A stretch of DNA of 21,878 bases from NCBI GenBank assembly GCA_027074805.1, contig JALTCK010000115.1, forward strand, positions 1 to 21,878, in the 5' to 3' direction. Each line of letters starts with the position of its first letter. Position 1 is the first letter of the stretch. Below are positions 12,148-21,055 of this stretch, piece by piece. The stretch is from Thermococcus sp. (GTDB lineage: Archaea; Methanobacteriota_B; Thermococci; Thermococcales; Thermococcaceae). The position numbers and the translations under genes were made by a program. The notes beneath the pieces were generated by a model, which did not search any database, was not told where the DNA came from, and saw nothing but the letters and a program-made list of their open reading frames with translations.

Positions 12148-13392
12148 ATGAGTCAGAGAGTCAGCACTGCCATGAGAAGCGCGGCCATAGCGAACCGTTA
12201 CAGGCACGTTCCTAAGATGCCCCGGTGGTTTTACTCCTTCGTGCCCTTCAAGGTCGCAACCGGAGGAAGCTCGGCTCTCGTCAGTCTCTATCTCCTCCAG
12301 CTCGGTGGAGATGCATCCACGGTGGGGATTACCTTCGCCCTTGCCAGCCTTTCATCCATGCTGGGAGCCCTCTTCTGGGGAAGGTTGAGCGATAGGACGC
12401 TGAGAAGGAAGCCCTTCATTCTTCTCGGATTCGTGAGTGTTCCACTTTTTCTGGCCACCATGGCCTTCGTAAGGAGTTCCTCCCAACTCATAGCCCTCAA
12501 CACCTTCTACGCCTTTTTCCTCGCATCAACGCTCTCCGTGCCGATAGCCCTCGTTCTGAGGAGCGTCAGGAAGCACAGCTGGGATTATGGTATAGGGAAG
12601 TTCAACGAGGTAAGCGGCTGGGGCTGGGTCCTTGGGCTGATCCTCGGCTTCGGGCTCTCAAGGTTCCTAACGATTTCCCAGCTCTTCATGACCTTCGCCA
12701 CAATCTCCATCCCCTCGATATTCATGGGAAAAGCCATGATAAGGGAGGTCCCAGTATACATCAACAGGAGAGCCATCCGAGCCTTCGGAAATTACGTCGT
12801 CGAAAAAGCCCGTTACTTCCCGAGCTTTGTATTGCACACGAACTTCAGCCTTCCAGAGTCTTTAAGGAGGTTCTACATTTCCTTCTTCCTCTTCTGGATT
12901 TCAGCAGGCCTATACTTCCCCCAAATACCAGTTCTTCTAACAAAAGCCGGCTACAACAGAGAGATAGTCTATCTGACACTCATAGCTAATTCCGCGGTGG
13001 CCGCCTTAAACTACGAGCGCGTTGGAAGTTTTATGAGTGGAAACAAGGAGGGTACGTTGAGGAAGGGCCTCTTCCTCAGATCCCTAGCATTCATATCCAT
13101 TCTCGCAGGGGCCCTTCTCTTTCCCGCCCTGCTACCCTTAGCAGTACTCTCATACCTCCTTGCGGGATACTCGTGGACCTTCATAGGGCTCTCCTCAACG
13201 GCAATCGTAGGGGAAAAAGCCGGGGAGACGGAGAAGGGCAGTGCCATGGGGACCTACAACGTGGTCAGCTCCGCCGGTTATATAATCGGCAACCTCCTCG
13301 GGGGCACGGTGATATCCAGCGCAGGATTTCCAGCGACCTTTGGATTCGGACTGCTCCTGATAGGGGGTAGCATAGCCCTGATGAGAAAATAA
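12148..13392 (+). CDS. Major facilitator superfamily transporter
   Basis: 414-residue integral membrane protein with about twelve hydrophobic segments. The first cytoplasmic loop carries the MFS motif A as WGRLSDRTLRRKP (77-89). A central cytoplasmic segment with many basic residues (about 210-245) separates the two six-helix halves. Overall it resembles drug or small-molecule efflux members, but the substrate cannot be read. The start is supported by AAGGTGAT upstream of the ATG. It converges on the CoA disulfide reductase gene with a 5-base gap and is divergent from the COG0731 gene; it is likely a single-gene transcript. Confidence 0.9.
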   Translation: MSQRVSTAMRSAAIANRYRHVPKMPRWFYSFVPFKVATGGSSALVSLYLLQLGGDASTVGITFALASLSSMLGALFWGRLSDRTLRRKPFILLGFVSVPLFLATMAFVRSSSQLIALNTFYAFFLASTLSVPIALVLRSVRKHSWDYGIGKFNEVSGWGWVLGLILGFGLSRFLTISQLFMTFATISIPSIFMGKAMIREVPVYINRRAIRAFGNYVVEKARYFPSFVLHTNFSLPESLRRFYISFFLFWISAGLYFPQIPVLLTKAGYNREIVYLTLIANSAVAALNYERVGSFMSGNKEGTLRKGLFLRSLAFISILAGALLFPALLPLAVLSYLLAGYSWTFIGLSSTAIVGEKAGETEKGSAMGTYNVVSSAGYIIGNLLGGTVISSAGFPATFGFGLLLIGGSIALMRK

Positions 13393-13397
13393 AATGG

Positions 13398-14723
13398 TCA
13401 GAACTTCAGGACCCTTGCCAGAACTATGAGCGGATCCCAAACCGGCGCGAAGGGCGGCGCATATGCTAAATCCGTGAAGAAGACATCCTTTGTCGTGAAT
13501 CCTGCTGTGAGAATCGCCGCGGCGGTGTCTATCCTCGGGAGGATTTCAGCGCCGACCGCCTGAACTCCCAGCAGTTTGCTGGTTTCGTTGTCAACCACTC
13601 CCTTCAGCCATATCAGCCTCGAACCGGGGTAGTAGTGGGGCCTCGTTCCGGCCTTTATGAACGCAGTCCTGATGTCGTAGCCCTCTTTTATGGCCTCCGC
13701 CTCGGTAAGGCCGGTCTTGCCAATCTCTACCTGGAAGAACTTGGTGACGCTCGTTCCGAGGACACCCGGGAAGTGAACCTCCTTTCCTGCTATGTTGCTA
13801 CCCGCCACGTAGCCCATCTTGTTCCCCGCTGGGGCCAGCGGGATCCAGACGCGCCTTCCGGTTATTATATGCCTGGTCTCGGCGACGTCTCCAGCCGCAT
13901 AAACGTTCTCCACGCTGGTCTCCATCCTCTCGTTCGTCCATATAGCTCCAGTCTCGCCTATCCTGACGCCTATCTCCTTGGCAAGCTCGACGTTCGGCCT
14001 TATGCCGGTCGCGACGATGACGAGGTCCGCTTTGTACTCGCCGGCGTCCGTGATGACTTTCTCGACCCTCTCTCTGCCCTCGATGCGGAGCGTTATCTCC
14101 TCGGTTCTTAAGTTGAGCCTCTTCTTCATCTCCTCCTCGAGAATATCGGTGATCTCCCTGTCGAAGGCCTTTGCCATGATCCTCTCGTTCCTCTCTATCA
14201 GCGTGACATTCTTACCCTGGGCCGCGAAGGCCTCGGCCATCTCGACGCCTATGTATCCGCCGCCGATGATAACGACGTTCTCAACGGGATTCTTCTCCAT
14301 GTACTCCCTAATCGCAACGGCATCTGGCGGGAGGTCAGCCTTAAAAATCCCCTTTAGTTCTATTCCCTCTACTGCTGGAATCCTAGGTGAGGCACCGTTC
14401 GCGAAGACGAGGTAGTCCCACCCGTAGGTGTGCTCTCCATCCGGTTCCCGGACGCGAACCTTGCCCTCCTCAACCTCGATGACCTCTGACTTCATGTGCA
14501 GGTCTATGCCGCGCTTCTTGATGAAGACCTCTGGAGGATAGTGCATGAGCTTCTCCTTCTGAGAGATTCCCTCGACGACGTATGGAACGCCACAGGGGGC
14601 GTGGCTCACCCACTCCGTTGCCTCAAAGACCTTGACATCCCACTCAGGCTTGAGCTTCTTAACTCTGGAGGCAGCGCTCATTCCAGCCGCTCCACCGCCT
14701 ATTATGACCACAGTTTTCCTCAT
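13398..14723 (-). CDS. CoA-disulfide reductase / NAD(P)H sulfur oxidoreductase
   Basis: 441-residue flavoprotein of the single-Cys pyridine nucleotide-disulfide reductase group. The FAD-binding GGGAAG is at 9-14, the redox-active cysteine is C44 in SHAPCGVPY (the position known for the Pyrococcus enzyme), and the second dinucleotide fold GGGYIG is at 154-159 with an acidic end LIERN that favours NADH. The FAD motif YAAGDVAE and the C-terminal dimerisation domain are intact. Thermococcales relatives reduce CoA disulfide, polysulfide or S0, or act as NADH oxidase; the SurR operator in this promoter points to the sulfur-linked NSR role. The ATG at 14721-14723 follows GGGGTGAT; a GTG nine bases earlier is inside that ribosome site and rejected. 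Confidence 0.93.
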   Translation of the reverse strand: MRKTVVIIGGGAAGMSAASRVKKLKPEWDVKVFEATEWVSHAPCGVPYVVEGISQKEKLMHYPPEVFIKKRGIDLHMKSEVIEVEEGKVRVREPDGEHTYGWDYLVFANGASPRIPAVEGIELKGIFKADLPPDAVAIREYMEKNPVENVVIIGGGYIGVEMAEAFAAQGKNVTLIERNERIMAKAFDREITDILEEEMKKRLNLRTEEITLRIEGRERVEKVITDAGEYKADLVIVATGIRPNVELAKEIGVRIGETGAIWTNERMETSVENVYAAGDVAETRHIITGRRVWIPLAPAGNKMGYVAGSNIAGKEVHFPGVLGTSVTKFFQVEIGKTGLTEAEAIKEGYDIRTAFIKAGTRPHYYPGSRLIWLKGVVDNETSKLLGVQAVGAEILPRIDTAAAILTAGFTTKDVFFTDLAYAPPFAPVWDPLIVLARVLKF

Positions 14724-14740
14724 CCGCATCACCCCGAGGG

Positions 14741-14757
14741 GTTTAAAACCTAAGGTT
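14741..14757 (+). promoter_or_regulatory. SurR operator, exact GTTn3AACn5GTT
   Basis: The plus strand reads GTTTAAAACCTAAGGTT, i.e. GTT-TAA-AAC-CTAAG-GTT, an exact match to the extended SurR consensus. It lies between the TATA box of the reductase gene and its predicted start, where a bound protein would repress. This agrees with what is known of NSR in P. furiosus, which is held down by SurR and induced by sulfur. Confidence 0.75.
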
Positions 14758-14768
14758 AAAAAGTTTGG
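14755..14768 (-). promoter_or_regulatory. Putative promoter of the CoA-disulfide reductase gene
   Basis: On the minus strand CCAAA then CTTTTTAAC (TATA, 14755-14763) places the start near 14734 and a leader of about ten bases. The TATA box shares three bases with the SurR site. Confidence 0.5.
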
Positions 14769-14780
14769 TGGGCAGAAACG

Positions 14781-15947
14781 TTACTCCTTCTTCGAGAGGA
14801 AGTACTTCCTTCCCTTAACCTCTACAATGTTGTAGACCTCACCTTCTTGGAGGGATATTTTTGGCTTCTCAAGCTCGTAAGTCTCGTAGGTTCTCATGTC
14901 CATCATCTGAACCTCTCCCGGAGTGATGCTCGTCACCATCGCCTCGCTCCTCTCGTGCTCAACCGTATCTATCCCATCCCGCGTAACTGTCTTCCAGTCG
15001 CGGTGCTCGCTCTCGTCCGTGGCCAGGTTCCTCAGAGAAAGGCCCTTTCCATCAACCTTCTCAACCTCGTAGACATTGCCGCGCTTATCAGCCACTATGT
15101 CGCCGCTCCGGAACTTCGGGATCCTGATGCTCACGCTCGTCCGGTAGGTTTCCCTGCTCGTCTGCCTGTCGACGCCGACCAGCTCGTAGGCCTCGCTTAT
15201 CGTCCCCCCAAACTTCTCCTTTATGGCCTGGGCAAGCTTTCTGGCACTCGAAGTCGAGCCCATGTAGAAATCCAGGCCCTCTTCCTTCTCTATCGTGTCC
15301 TGGATGAAGCCCATCCTGTCCCTGCGCATTATCTCGTCGATCTTCTCCTCCACGAGCTCCCCTATGGCCTTCCTCTCGTCTTCTGTCAGCGGCCTGCCTT
15401 CGGCGCGAACCTGCAGAATCGCCTCGAAGTAGCCCCCGAGGAACCTCGAACAGCGCGGACAGACTGTCTGGCGGACGTAGACGGTGACGTGTTTGGTCTC
15501 GTCGTGAAGCTCCCTCTGGAGTTCGTGCGTTTTAGCCTTGACGCGAACCTCGTAGGTCACTATTGCCGGAAAGTACTCGATGTGCCAGTCGACCGGCTGG
15601 AAGGCCACGACGGCCCTTCCAACGGGGAGGTCTTCCACTTCATCAAGCTCCTCTATTGAAACTACCTCGTACTCCCGGATTTTATCGCTCAGCGAGTCCT
15701 CAAGCGTCTCGAGGAGCGCGTTGTCGGCGACCTCGAATATCAGCTCGTCGAGCTCGTAGCTCTGAGGATCAACCCATACCCCCCTCTTCTTGTAGCTCCC
15801 GCAGTTCTGGCAGAGCTCGGTGTTTACCTCGTCCTCAATAAGCAGTACGGGGTTCTCCTTGCGGTAGCACACCTGACAGAGTCCTTCGATGAGCGGACCG
15901 CCCTCACTCTCTCTTATCCCGCACCTGTAACAGAACCTCTCACCCAT
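14781..15947 (-). CDS. nmd3: NMD3-family protein, 60S-export adaptor homologue
   Basis: 388-residue archaeal NMD3. Four CxxC pairs are visible (C6/C9, C24/C27, C46/C49, C163/C166), as in the zinc-binding N-terminal half of eukaryotic NMD3, followed by the mixed alpha/beta middle and a C-terminal OB/SH3-like part (SGDIVADKRGNVYEV, then GEVYNIVEVKGRKYF). In eukaryotes NMD3 escorts the large ribosomal subunit out of the nucleus; archaea have no nucleus, so a role in large-subunit maturation or anti-association is inferred. The ATG at 15945-15947 has GGTGAGA just upstream and a TATA-like box at 15977-15986. It lies downstream of the DUF424 gene on the same strand, 41 bases apart. Confidence 0.93.
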   Translation of the reverse strand: MGERFCYRCGIRESEGGPLIEGLCQVCYRKENPVLLIEDEVNTELCQNCGSYKKRGVWVDPQSYELDELIFEVADNALLETLEDSLSDKIREYEVVSIEELDEVEDLPVGRAVVAFQPVDWHIEYFPAIVTYEVRVKAKTHELQRELHDETKHVTVYVRQTVCPRCSRFLGGYFEAILQVRAEGRPLTEDERKAIGELVEEKIDEIMRRDRMGFIQDTIEKEEGLDFYMGSTSSARKLAQAIKEKFGGTISEAYELVGVDRQTSRETYRTSVSIRIPKFRSGDIVADKRGNVYEVEKVDGKGLSLRNLATDESEHRDWKTVTRDGIDTVEHERSEAMVTSITPGEVQMMDMRTYETYELEKPKISLQEGEVYNIVEVKGRKYFLSKKE

Positions 15948-15976
15948 GCTCTCACCGGGAGGAGAATTGAGGAGGA

Positions 15977-15986
15977 GTTTAAAAAC
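15977..15986 (-). promoter_or_regulatory. TATA-like box of nmd3
   Basis: GTTTTTAAAC on the minus strand, 30-40 bases before the ATG and immediately after the DUF424 stop codon, so nmd3 can be transcribed separately from DUF424. Confidence 0.4.
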
Positions 15987-15988
15987 CT

Positions 15989-16288
15989 TCAGAGAAACAT
16001 TCTCGCCATCTGGGCATGGGGGATTCCCTCTATGTACAGCACCCGCTCCTCCTCGACGTAGCCGAGCTCGATAGCCTTCGAGACGCAGCGCTCCCCGGTG
16101 AGGTTGGCTATGGTGGCTTCCTCGAGGAGGCTTTCCAGTGCATCCTCCTCCACGAGATCTCCCTTGTAGAAGCGCTCCTTGACCTCAAGCTTCAGCTCGC
16201 CCTCGCGGAGGGTCTTCCCGAGAAGCTCTTCGTCACATGCAGCTAAAAGAACCTCACCCTGAACGCGGTAGATTTTAACGTATATCAT
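15989..16288 (-). CDS. DUF424 family protein
   Basis: 99-residue protein of the archaeal DUF424 family, recognised by the opening MIYVKIYRVQGEVLLAACD, the acidic helix EEDALESLLEEA and the TGERCVSKAIELGYV segment. The family is conserved across archaea and commonly sits with translation or ribosome genes, including NMD3 as here; its biochemical role is unknown. A single Cys at 19 and one at 68 are present. The ATG at 16286-16288 follows GGTGGTG; the GTG directly before it is in frame but overlaps that site. A TATA-like CTTTTAAAC lies 30-35 bases upstream, so it probably starts its own transcript after the protease gene. Confidence 0.88.
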   Translation of the reverse strand: MIYVKIYRVQGEVLLAACDEELLGKTLREGELKLEVKERFYKGDLVEEDALESLLEEATIANLTGERCVSKAIELGYVEEERVLYIEGIPHAQMARMFL

Positions 16289-16329
16289 CACACCACCGGA
16301 GAAAAATAGAAGGGAAGTTTAAAAGAGTT

Positions 16330-16354
16330 GGGGAAAGAATGAAGTCATTCCCCA
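16330..16354 (-). terminator. Hairpin at the end of the protease gene
   Basis: GAATGA (16337-16342) and TCATTC (16345-16350) pair around a 2-base loop and are flanked by GGGG/CCCC with a small bulge. The stem includes the protease stop codon and is followed on the minus strand by CTCTTTTAAA. Weak terminator-like structure; the T-rich stretch also serves as the DUF424 promoter. Confidence 0.3.
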
Positions 16355-19300
16355 AGAGCCTCTTTGAGTATCTTGACCGCGGTACTCTCTGCAACGTAGG
16401 CGTTCCTGAGTAGTGCCAATAGCCTGAAGTCTCCGAGGTGCAGGAAGATGTTTCCTCCAGCCAAGTCAAGGGCCTTCTGGTAGTACTCTGAAGCAGTCTG
16501 GTTGGCAGTAAGGGCCTTCTGAAGTATCGTCTCATCCACATTTGCATCAAGGGCCTTCTGATATAGCTTGTTGAACTCACTGAGCTTGTTCTGGTACCAG
16601 CGGTTGTAGAGATAGTTGAAGACGTTGAAGTCAGGCTGCACCTTTGTGGGTTCAAGTTTTATGGTAACCGTGAAGGTGACTGGAGACGCATACTCTACCA
16701 ACGCTAGGAGGTAAGTGGCCTTGTTGCCCTTCAGCACCCAGTACTTAATCACGTGCTGATCCCGCTTGAACTGGTAGATCTTGGCGTTGGTTGGGAGTGC
16801 AAGCAGAACGTATCCCATCTCCCCGGTCGGACCATCGGCCGTTAGTTTATAGACAGCACCCATGTAGCCGTCGTTGAACTCCACCATGGTCACTTTGGGC
16901 TTCTTTGTAACTAAGCTTCCTGAACCCGCAAGGAAGGCCTTGGCAGCATCAGCACGTGTGATGGTAGACTTAACCGGCTCCTGAACCGGAAGCTTGAACT
17001 TAGCCGAATATGGGCTGTATCCCCATGCTGTTGCCTTAACATCGAACTCCATGGTAAATGACGTTGGAATCACCGTGAACTCGAGCATTCCGTCTCTGGC
17101 AATGTACTTCTTCCCGTTTATAGTTAGTTCAGCGTAAGGCACCTTCTTGGTGAAGTTAGAGGCATCGAGTACCCATGCTCTCACCTTGGACTCCATTCCC
17201 AGCACTAGGTCTCCGGACATGAGTACCAGGAGACCCGGCCTGCCAACTTCTGCAGCAAGTGGTGTAACAGACACGACATTGCCATAGTCGTCGGTGAGAT
17301 AGAGTGCACCAAGGTAAGTGCCATTGTCGGAGGCATTAACCTTGACGGGAATATCTACGGAACTCCCCTCCGTGAATGGAGTTATGCTGTTGACTCCCGG
17401 TTTAAAGACTTTTACTGAATCGTTTTTGTAGATAACGAGTAACAACACTGAGGCAGGCTCATCTGATCCCACGTATAAGTACGCCGGGAGGGAATTGTTG
17501 ACCAACGGTATCTGTATTGTCCCACCTGCTGTTAAGAGGATTGTTGGGTAATCGGTATTGAATCCATAGCCTGCTTCTACGTACACGTTCTGAGTGGGAT
17601 CCGAGGAAAGTACTATTGCCTCAAGGTACACTGCGTCCTCGAAGATCTCTGGATTCAAAAAGCTATCAATGTAAAACTCATATTGGTAGCCCCAGATCAG
17701 ACCACTCGTATTCCAGAGATTCCCGAGGAGGAGAGTTACATTTGAAGTGGCATTGACCGTTGCATTGAACGTTGCCAACTCGTTCCTGAGAGTGACTTTT
17801 GAAACACTTCCCTCCCCAGCTTTTGCGGCAATGTGAAGCAGCTCTGGCTGGGAATAGACTCCCTTGAAGGTTACGGTTATGTTACTGTGCATTGTCCATC
17901 CAGTACTGTACTCTCCCCAGTCCCATATTATGAGCTCCCAGTTTCCAGGTGTTGGATTGCTTATATGGATGACCCTATTCCTAAGTCCAAATGCCCCATA
18001 TCCCAGCCAGTTTAAAATCTGAGTTCCGGTTGGAGGTACCAGTTGCATAACTAAGAAGTTTCCAGAGTCCGTGGATATGTTAACCACCATTTCGCTTGCT
18101 CCGTTGGGAACGTGGATTATGTACCTGTGGACTGTGTCCCCAATGTCCTGGTAGACATCGTGTATAACAATCCTGCCATTCTCACCCTGCTCGGGCACAA
18201 AGACAGTTACTGGCACGTAATCTACAGGAATACCTGTGCTTGGATCAATTAACTGTACGATTGTAGTGTAAATTCCTGGATTGGGTATCTGTGAATAGTC
18301 GACAGTAACATAGAACACCGCCTGCTCTGTAGTGTTGACATATATTGAGTCAGTAGATGGTATTGCCCACCCCGCTTCACTTTCGACCTTGAGCGTGCCA
18401 TTGTAGTTCATGGAGTAAACGTAAACCGGGACCGTTGACACTTCATTGTTCCTTATGTAGATCCCACCATAAAGGTATGGGAACCCATATACGTAGTTTA
18501 TATATTCCCCACCCCATTTGTTGGGAATCCATGGATCTCCAATCTGGGTCCTGAGATCAGTGTATGGAACCCCAGCGTAAAGACGTATTGTCTTGGTACC
18601 CGCTATCTTATTCAGCTCTTCAATAGCCTTATCTGCCTGAACTAGCCCAAAGCCCTGCTCGTCGTAATTGTATCCCTCAATCCTCTTGGCAGAGAGCTCG
18701 AGAGCCTTTTTAACTTTGAATGGATCAACATTAAATGAATGTTCCTTAGCATAACTCAGCATCAGAGCCACGACGCCACTGACGTGAGGCGTGGCCATCG
18801 ACGTGCCTGCCCACCAGTCGGATGCCCAGCTTCCGTACTGACCCCATGAATAAACTGGCAGTGTGGAGAACACGAACTGTCCGGGCGCTATCACGTCTGG
18901 ATCCAAGAGACCATCCATCCTTGGGCCCCTTGATGAGAAGTCAGTAACCTGTGGCGGAACGTTCGAATCCCCGTAAGCAAACCATTTCCAGGCCTCGGGA
19001 TCTACATAAGCACCGACTGTTATTGCAAACCTTGAGTCACCAGGACTTCCCACCGTATTCATACCGGGTCCTTCGTTACCCGCTGCAATGACAAAGGTAA
19101 CGTTAAACATTTCTGTGAGAAGGTCCACAAAGAAGTTCTCTGGACTCTCTGTTCCGTCGTTGTAGTCATAGTTGCCTCCAAGGCTCATGCTTATGACGTC
19201 TGCTCCGTCAATAGCGGCATCTATCATGCTCGCTATTATCCATGAATCACTCCCATAACCAATGCTTGAAAGGGCACGGTATTCCATTAACTGGGCTCCT

Positions 19301-20853
19301 GGAGCGACACCTATCATCCCTGTTTCGTTGAATGGCCATGGATAGCTTGGGTTCGGATCTCCATATCCAGCTATTGTACCGCTTACATGAGTTCCATGTT
19401 CCCCACCGTCCCATCCAAATACAGCAGCATTTCCACTGGAATCGAGCATTGAAAGAACTACGTCAGTTTGAGGCATTGCTACTGACCTCAGGACTAAATA
19501 TCCTACCTCGAGTCCCACCACATAGGGCGTGTACTGAGGAGCAGCGAGTGGAGTCCAGTCGCCTCTGACTTCAAATGGTTCCATCTGCACTGCCTGTGAA
19601 AGATCAATGGTGAAGTTATATGAGGCTCCAGATGTAGGGACGGCATTCAAGGCCTGCACGAACGCCGATACTGCGAGAGTATAGTTCCCAAAATACCCTG
19701 CGTAGTCCCCCATATTTCTTGCAGCACGGGCATTTAGAAGGTACTGGACAACTGGTTCGAGACTTGCGTTTGTAGTGTTAAGCTGAAGAGGAACTGGATA
19801 GAGGTACACGGTATCATAGCCGTTTCCAGTACTGTTAACTGCCAGTACAAAGTATACCTCATCGATGTTGTTGTCGAAGTTGAGATCAAAGTATCTTTCG
19901 GGGAGGAAACCAAATTTGTACACACCATTCGCCGATGTTATTGTACTTGGAATCTTTATAGTTAGATTTACTGTACTCAATGTTGTGAACTCACTGGGTC
20001 TCCCGACCCAATCCCTTGATATTGGATCCCTTACCAGAGATTCCGAATACGCTCCCCAGTCTATAACAACGTTGCTAAGTGTTATGTTAACCTCCCCATT
20101 GACAATGTCAGAGCTGGTGAAATTAAGGGACAAGTTCGCCAGGCCCTCCCCTGTCCAGTCATGCCAAAGGATTATCTTTCTGTTCCCCTCTGGAGTGGTC
20201 TGTAAAAATGGCTGCCCTGGATCTGCACCGGTATCTATAACTGCCACTTTGACCCCACTGCCGTCAACACCATATAGCTGCCTAGCCTCAGGAGCGTTGA
20301 TAACTTCCATATCCCAATCATAGAGAGAGGGGTACGGAGATGACCCAATGTTCTTGGGTTCCACTTGTGGTGGGAGCTGATGATACTTGAAAATGTACTC
20401 CATCAGCTTTGCCTCTGGAGTGGGGGGCAACTTAACAATCCTGTCCCTCCAGACTTTGAGTATGCCTGGAACATCCTTGAGTTTTGGAACGTTTCTCACG
20501 GGAACGTCCACGACAATAAACTGAAACTCTGGCTTACTAATGGGGTCTATTTTTCCGAGTTTTGAGAGAGCCTCCAAAACGTCCTTTTCCATTCCCTTCT
20601 GGGGCACTACTATAAGCCTCACTGTATTTTTGTGGGTCTTCAGAGACTCGGAGTAAATCTTTGTGATAACCGAATCCATGTCAATTTTGAGAGGTTTAAC
20701 TTTGATGTTAGATGCATGGGACACCGACGTTATCTCCGTGTTCCCTGAAACACTCTCAGTACTGGCCATCACTGGAGCCCAATAGGACACTGCTGGCGCT
20801 ATAGAAAGCAACATCACTGCCACGATTAACAGGCTTAACGCCTTTTTATTCAT
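16345..20853 (-). CDS. pls: Pyrolysin-like secreted subtilisin-family serine protease
   Basis: 1502-residue S8 protease resembling P. furiosus pyrolysin over its whole length. A signal peptide (basic MNKK then a hydrophobic stretch to about residue 23) and a propeptide to about 145 precede the catalytic domain. The triad is D207 (AVIDTGAD), H486 (EHGTHVSG) and S685 (GTSMATPH), with the oxyanion Asn N593 (AAGNEGPG). About 280 residues separate Asp and His, against 32 in subtilisin and 186 in pyrolysin as I recall it, so the family insert is enlarged. Many N-x-S/T sites suggest glycosylation. Beta-rich domains fill about 760-1400, and the last 100 residues are helical (YNRWYQNKLSEFNKLYQKAL), also as in pyrolysin; no membrane anchor is seen. 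The ATG follows GGAGGTG by five bases. It likely degrades environmental protein for peptide fermentation. Confidence 0.95.
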   Translation of the reverse strand: MNKKALSLLIVAVMLLSIAPAVSYWAPVMASTESVSGNTEITSVSHASNIKVKPLKIDMDSVITKIYSESLKTHKNTVRLIVVPQKGMEKDVLEALSKLGKIDPISKPEFQFIVVDVPVRNVPKLKDVPGILKVWRDRIVKLPPTPEAKLMEYIFKYHQLPPQVEPKNIGSSPYPSLYDWDMEVINAPEARQLYGVDGSGVKVAVIDTGADPGQPFLQTTPEGNRKIILWHDWTGEGLANLSLNFTSSDIVNGEVNITLSNVVIDWGAYSESLVRDPISRDWVGRPSEFTTLSTVNLTIKIPSTITSANGVYKFGFLPERYFDLNFDNNIDEVYFVLAVNSTGNGYDTVYLYPVPLQLNTTNASLEPVVQYLLNARAARNMGDYAGYFGNYTLAVSAFVQALNAVPTSGASYNFTIDLSQAVQMEPFEVRGDWTPLAAPQYTPYVVGLEVGYLVLRSVAMPQTDVVLSMLDSSGNAAVFGWDGGEHGTHVSGTIAGYGDPNPSYPWPFNETGMIGVAPGAQLMEYRALSSIGYGSDSWIIASMIDAAIDGADVISMSLGGNYDYNDGTESPENFFVDLLTEMFNVTFVIAAGNEGPGMNTVGSPGDSRFAITVGAYVDPEAWKWFAYGDSNVPPQVTDFSSRGPRMDGLLDPDVIAPGQFVFSTLPVYSWGQYGSWASDWWAGTSMATPHVSGVVALMLSYAKEHSFNVDPFKVKKALELSAKRIEGYNYDEQGFGLVQADKAIEELNKIAGTKTIRLYAGVPYTDLRTQIGDPWIPNKWGGEYINYVYGFPYLYGGIYIRNNEVSTVPVYVYSMNYNGTLKVESEAGWAIPSTDSIYVNTTEQAVFYVTVDYSQIPNPGIYTTIVQLIDPSTGIPVDYVPVTVFVPEQGENGRIVIHDVYQDIGDTVHRYIIHVPNGASEMVVNISTDSGNFLVMQLVPPTGTQILNWLGYGAFGLRNRVIHISNPTPGNWELIIWDWGEYSTGWTMHSNITVTFKGVYSQPELLHIAAKAGEGSVSKVTLRNELATFNATVNATSNVTLLLGNLWNTSGLIWGYQYEFYIDSFLNPEIFEDAVYLEAIVLSSDPTQNVYVEAGYGFNTDYPTILLTAGGTIQIPLVNNSLPAYLYVGSDEPASVLLLVIYKNDSVKVFKPGVNSITPFTEGSSVDIPVKVNASDNGTYLGALYLTDDYGNVVSVTPLAAEVGRPGLLVLMSGDLVLGMESKVRAWVLDASNFTKKVPYAELTINGKKYIARDGMLEFTVIPTSFTMEFDVKATAWGYSPYSAKFKLPVQEPVKSTITRADAAKAFLAGSGSLVTKKPKVTMVEFNDGYMGAVYKLTADGPTGEMGYVLLALPTNAKIYQFKRDQHVIKYWVLKGNKATYLLALVEYASPVTFTVTIKLEPTKVQPDFNVFNYLYNRWYQNKLSEFNKLYQKALDANVDETILQKALTANQTASEYYQKALDLAGGNIFLHLGDFRLLALLRNAYVAESTAVKILKEALGE

Positions 20854-20861
20854 GATGACAC

Positions 20862-20898
20862 CTCCATAAGTTATAGTCAGTATGGAGTAACCTATAAC
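20862..20898. repeat. Two interleaved inverted repeats at the protease start region
   Basis: CTCCATA (20862-20868) pairs with TATGGAG (20881-20887), and GTTATAG (20870-20876) pairs with CTATAAC (20892-20898). Both pairs are perfect over 7 bases and are interlocked. They run from the ribosome site to just short of the TATA box, covering the predicted transcript start near 20882. Likely operators for one or two dimeric regulators; an mRNA pseudoknot masking the ribosome site is the other reading. Confidence 0.6.
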
Positions 20899-20902
20899 AG
20901 GA

Positions 20903-20918
20903 ATATAAATATTTCGAC
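20903..20918 (-). promoter_or_regulatory. Promoter (BRE + TATA) of the protease gene
   Basis: On the minus strand CGAAA precedes TATTTATAT (TATA within 20903-20913), a strong archaeal core promoter. The predicted start near 20882 leaves a leader of about 30 bases. Confidence 0.6.
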
Positions 20919-21055
20919 GTCCATGAAATCAAAATATCATCCCAATCCTTCAAGTAACATTTTGATAAATAAGCGGCCTCTAACGTCCAAATAAGCTTAT
21001 AGGATGACAAAAGTGAAGCCTCTCAACGTACGAGCCGTGCGAATGAAAAACACCC

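Noticed and set aside
14847..15659. 270-residue plus-strand open frame opposite nmd3
   Set aside because: Leu/Ala/Arg-rich shadow of the GC-rich nmd3 codons, with no ribosome site and no protein-like motif.
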